DNA of 8,652 bases, from positions 1 through 8,652 of the forward strand of contig DPLR01000139.1 of assembly GCA_003541895.1 (NCBI GenBank), read 5' to 3'. Both the position numbers and the translations under genes were made by a program. Below the pieces are notes generated by a model. That model was not told where the DNA came from. It worked only from the letters and a program-made list of their open reading frames with translations, and made no database searches. Position 1 is the stretch's first letter. Each line of letters opens with the position of its first letter. The stretch is from Cytophagales bacterium (GTDB taxonomy: Bacteria > Bacteroidota > Bacteroidia > Cytophagales > Cyclobacteriaceae). Shown in pieces: positions 7,355 through 8,652 of the stretch.

Positions 7355-8652
7355 ATGTCTAAAATAAAAACTGTTTTCTTTTGCCAGAGTTGTGGCTATG
7401 AGTCGGCCAAGTGGTTGGGCAAGTGCCCCTCGTGTAATTCGTGGAATACCTTTGCTGAAGAAGTTGTTGCCAAAAGTGAATCGAATAAAAACGAATGGCG
7501 TTCGGATTCAAAATCAAAAATAATTTCTCCAAGAAATCTGAATGAAATTGAATCATCAAATGAAGTTCGCTTGATTACACCCGACAAAGAACTCAATCGT
7601 GTTCTTGGGGGTGGCGTTGTTTCGGGTTCGTTGATTCTGATTGGTGGTGAGCCAGGAATTGGTAAATCAACATTGATGCTGCAAATCGGCCTGACGTTGA
7701 AGAAAATTAAAATACTTTACGTGTCGGGCGAAGAGAGCGAGCAACAATTAAAAATGCGTGCCACTCGATTGCAACCCACCGAAAAATTCACTGAAAATTT
7801 TTTCACACTTACAGAAACTAACACAAAAAATATTTTTGCGGCAATAGAAACCCTTCAGCCCGAATTACTGATTATCGATTCGATCCAAACGTTGCATTCA
7901 CCAGTTATGGAATCAGTAGCTGGAACAATCGGACAAGTACGGCAATGTGCAGGTGAATTAATGAAGTTTGCTAAAGAAACGAATACACCAGTTTTTTTAG
8001 TTGGACACATTACAAAAGACGGATCACTTGCTGGGCCAAAAGTATTAGAGCACATGGTTGATACGGTTCTTCTATTTGAAGGGGATAGGCATCTGGCCTA
8101 TCGCATTTTGCGAACTGCCAAAAACCGTTTTGGCTCTACATCTGAAATTGGTATTTACGAAATGCTTGGCAACGGCTTGCGTGAAGTTTCTAATCCATCC
8201 GAAATATTGATCTCTCAAAAAGACGGATTGCTAAGTGGTGCAACCATTGGTGCAACCATTGAGGGCAACCGCCCTTTGTTGATTGAGATTCAATCGCTCG
8301 TAAGCCCAGCTTCGTATGGCACACCGCAGCGCACCCCCAATGGATTCGATCAAAAAAGATTGAACATGCTTTTGGCAGTGCTCGAAAAGAGATGTGGATT
8401 CCGAGTGAGCACGCAAGATGTTTTCGTAAATATGGCCGGAGGGATTTATGTAGAAGATCCGGCCATTGATCTTGCTCTTTGTGCATCAATTATTTCCTCA
8501 ATGGAAGAAATTCCTGTCAGTGATAAAATTTGTTTTGCTGCTGAAATTGGGTTGGGAGGAGAACTGCGTGCGGTGAACCGGATTGATCAACGAATATCAG
8601 AAGCAGAAAAGCTTGGCTTTGAAAAAATATTTGTTTCGAAGCTCAGTCAACA
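7355..8652 (+). CDS. radA: DNA repair/recombination protein RadA (Sms), 3' end outside window
   Basis: RadA is a RecA-like ATPase that drives branch migration and processing of recombination intermediates. Translation gives 432 residues before the window ends, about 25 short of the usual length. The order is typical: an N-terminal zinc finger with Cys10, Cys13, Cys24 and Cys27 (CQSC...CPSC); Walker A GEPGIGKS at 98-105; SGEES at 124-128; Walker B LLIID at 171-175; the RadA signature KNRFG at 256-260; then the Lon-protease-like C-terminal domain from about 290, with EGNRPLLIEIQ (303-313) and GGIYVEDPAIDLA (362-374). In RadA this last domain is not an active protease but serves as an oligomerisation and DNA-binding scaffold. 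The ATG at 7355 is the only sensible start: an in-frame TGA lies at 7337-7339 and the zinc finger begins almost at once. No Shine-Dalgarno sequence is visible. It is transcribed divergently from the DUF3857 operon. Confidence 0.97.
   Translation, partial: MSKIKTVFFCQSCGYESAKWLGKCPSCNSWNTFAEEVVAKSESNKNEWRSDSKSKIISPRNLNEIESSNEVRLITPDKELNRVLGGGVVSGSLILIGGEPGIGKSTLMLQIGLTLKKIKILYVSGEESEQQLKMRATRLQPTEKFTENFFTLTETNTKNIFAAIETLQPELLIIDSIQTLHSPVMESVAGTIGQVRQCAGELMKFAKETNTPVFLVGHITKDGSLAGPKVLEHMVDTVLLFEGDRHLAYRILRTAKNRFGSTSEIGIYEMLGNGLREVSNPSEILISQKDGLLSGATIGATIEGNRPLLIEIQSLVSPASYGTPQRTPNGFDQKRLNMLLAVLEKRCGFRVSTQDVFVNMAGGIYVEDPAIDLALCASIISSMEEIPVSDKICFAAEIGLGGELRAVNRIDQRISEAEKLGFEKIFVSKLSQ
8236..8261 (+). 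repeat. 12-bp tandem duplication inside radA
   Basis: GGTGCAACCATT occurs twice in direct succession (8237-8248 and 8249-8260), with one more matching base on each side. It encodes GAT-I-GAT-I (residues 295-302) at the start of the Lon-like domain. Compared with the general RadA pattern at this point (SG, six residues, then EG) the segment has normal length, so it is not an insertion, but the repeat could be a slippage site. Confidence 0.6.

Noticed and set aside
8236..8261. 12-bp tandem repeat in radA as an expansion or phase-variable site
   Set aside because: There are only two copies, in frame, and the segment has the length expected for RadA. It is kept as a minor repeat feature and not as evidence of phase variation.
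8190..8489. 99-codon open frame on the - strand inside radA
   Set aside because: It overlaps the conserved Lon-like domain of radA on the opposite strand. The Cys, His and Trp-rich product resembles no family and is a by-product of radA codon use.

Overview
The window looks like a chromosomal housekeeping segment from a member of the Bacteroidota, probably of the Cytophagales type. Four things point there: AT-rich coding sequence, start codons without recognisable Shine-Dalgarno sequences, the SNF2 protein type, and a pair of DUF3857/transglutaminase-like exported proteins of a kind common in that phylum. The assignment rests on recognising protein families by eye, not on a search. I see no RNA gene, insertion sequence, CRISPR array, prophage or obvious defence cassette. 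Coding density is very high: the only non-coding stretch longer than 3 bp is the 134-bp divergent region at 7221-7354.

Layout. On the + strand, 1-2495 is a SNF2-family DNA-dependent ATPase/helicase that enters the window already open, so its true start lies upstream. It is followed after 3 bp by a short-chain dehydrogenase/reductase (2499-3305), and the two are probably co-transcribed. On the - strand, 5208-7220 and 3308-5206 form a tight two-gene operon separated by 1 bp. Both genes encode exported proteins with an N-terminal DUF3857 region and a transglutaminase-like core. This operon converges on the SDR gene with only 2 bp between the stop codons. On the + strand again, radA (7355 to the window end) starts divergently from the DUF3857 operon and is cut by the window edge about 25 residues before its expected C-terminus.

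Functions. RadA and the SNF2 protein are both DNA-acting ATPases (recombination or branch migration, and remodelling or translocation), but they lie in different transcription units and nothing here shows that they work together. The two DUF3857 proteins are likely a functional pair in the cell envelope. The promoter-distal one keeps Cys and His at the expected catalytic positions. The promoter-proximal one has Ser and Tyr there and looks like a pseudoenzyme.

The most interesting points are this intact/degenerate transglutaminase-like pair and a 9-bp-arm inverted repeat in the radA/DUF3857 divergent intergenic region, where it would sit over the -33 part of a candidate promoter for the exported-protein operon. 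I do not see strong evidence of a new multi-gene system.
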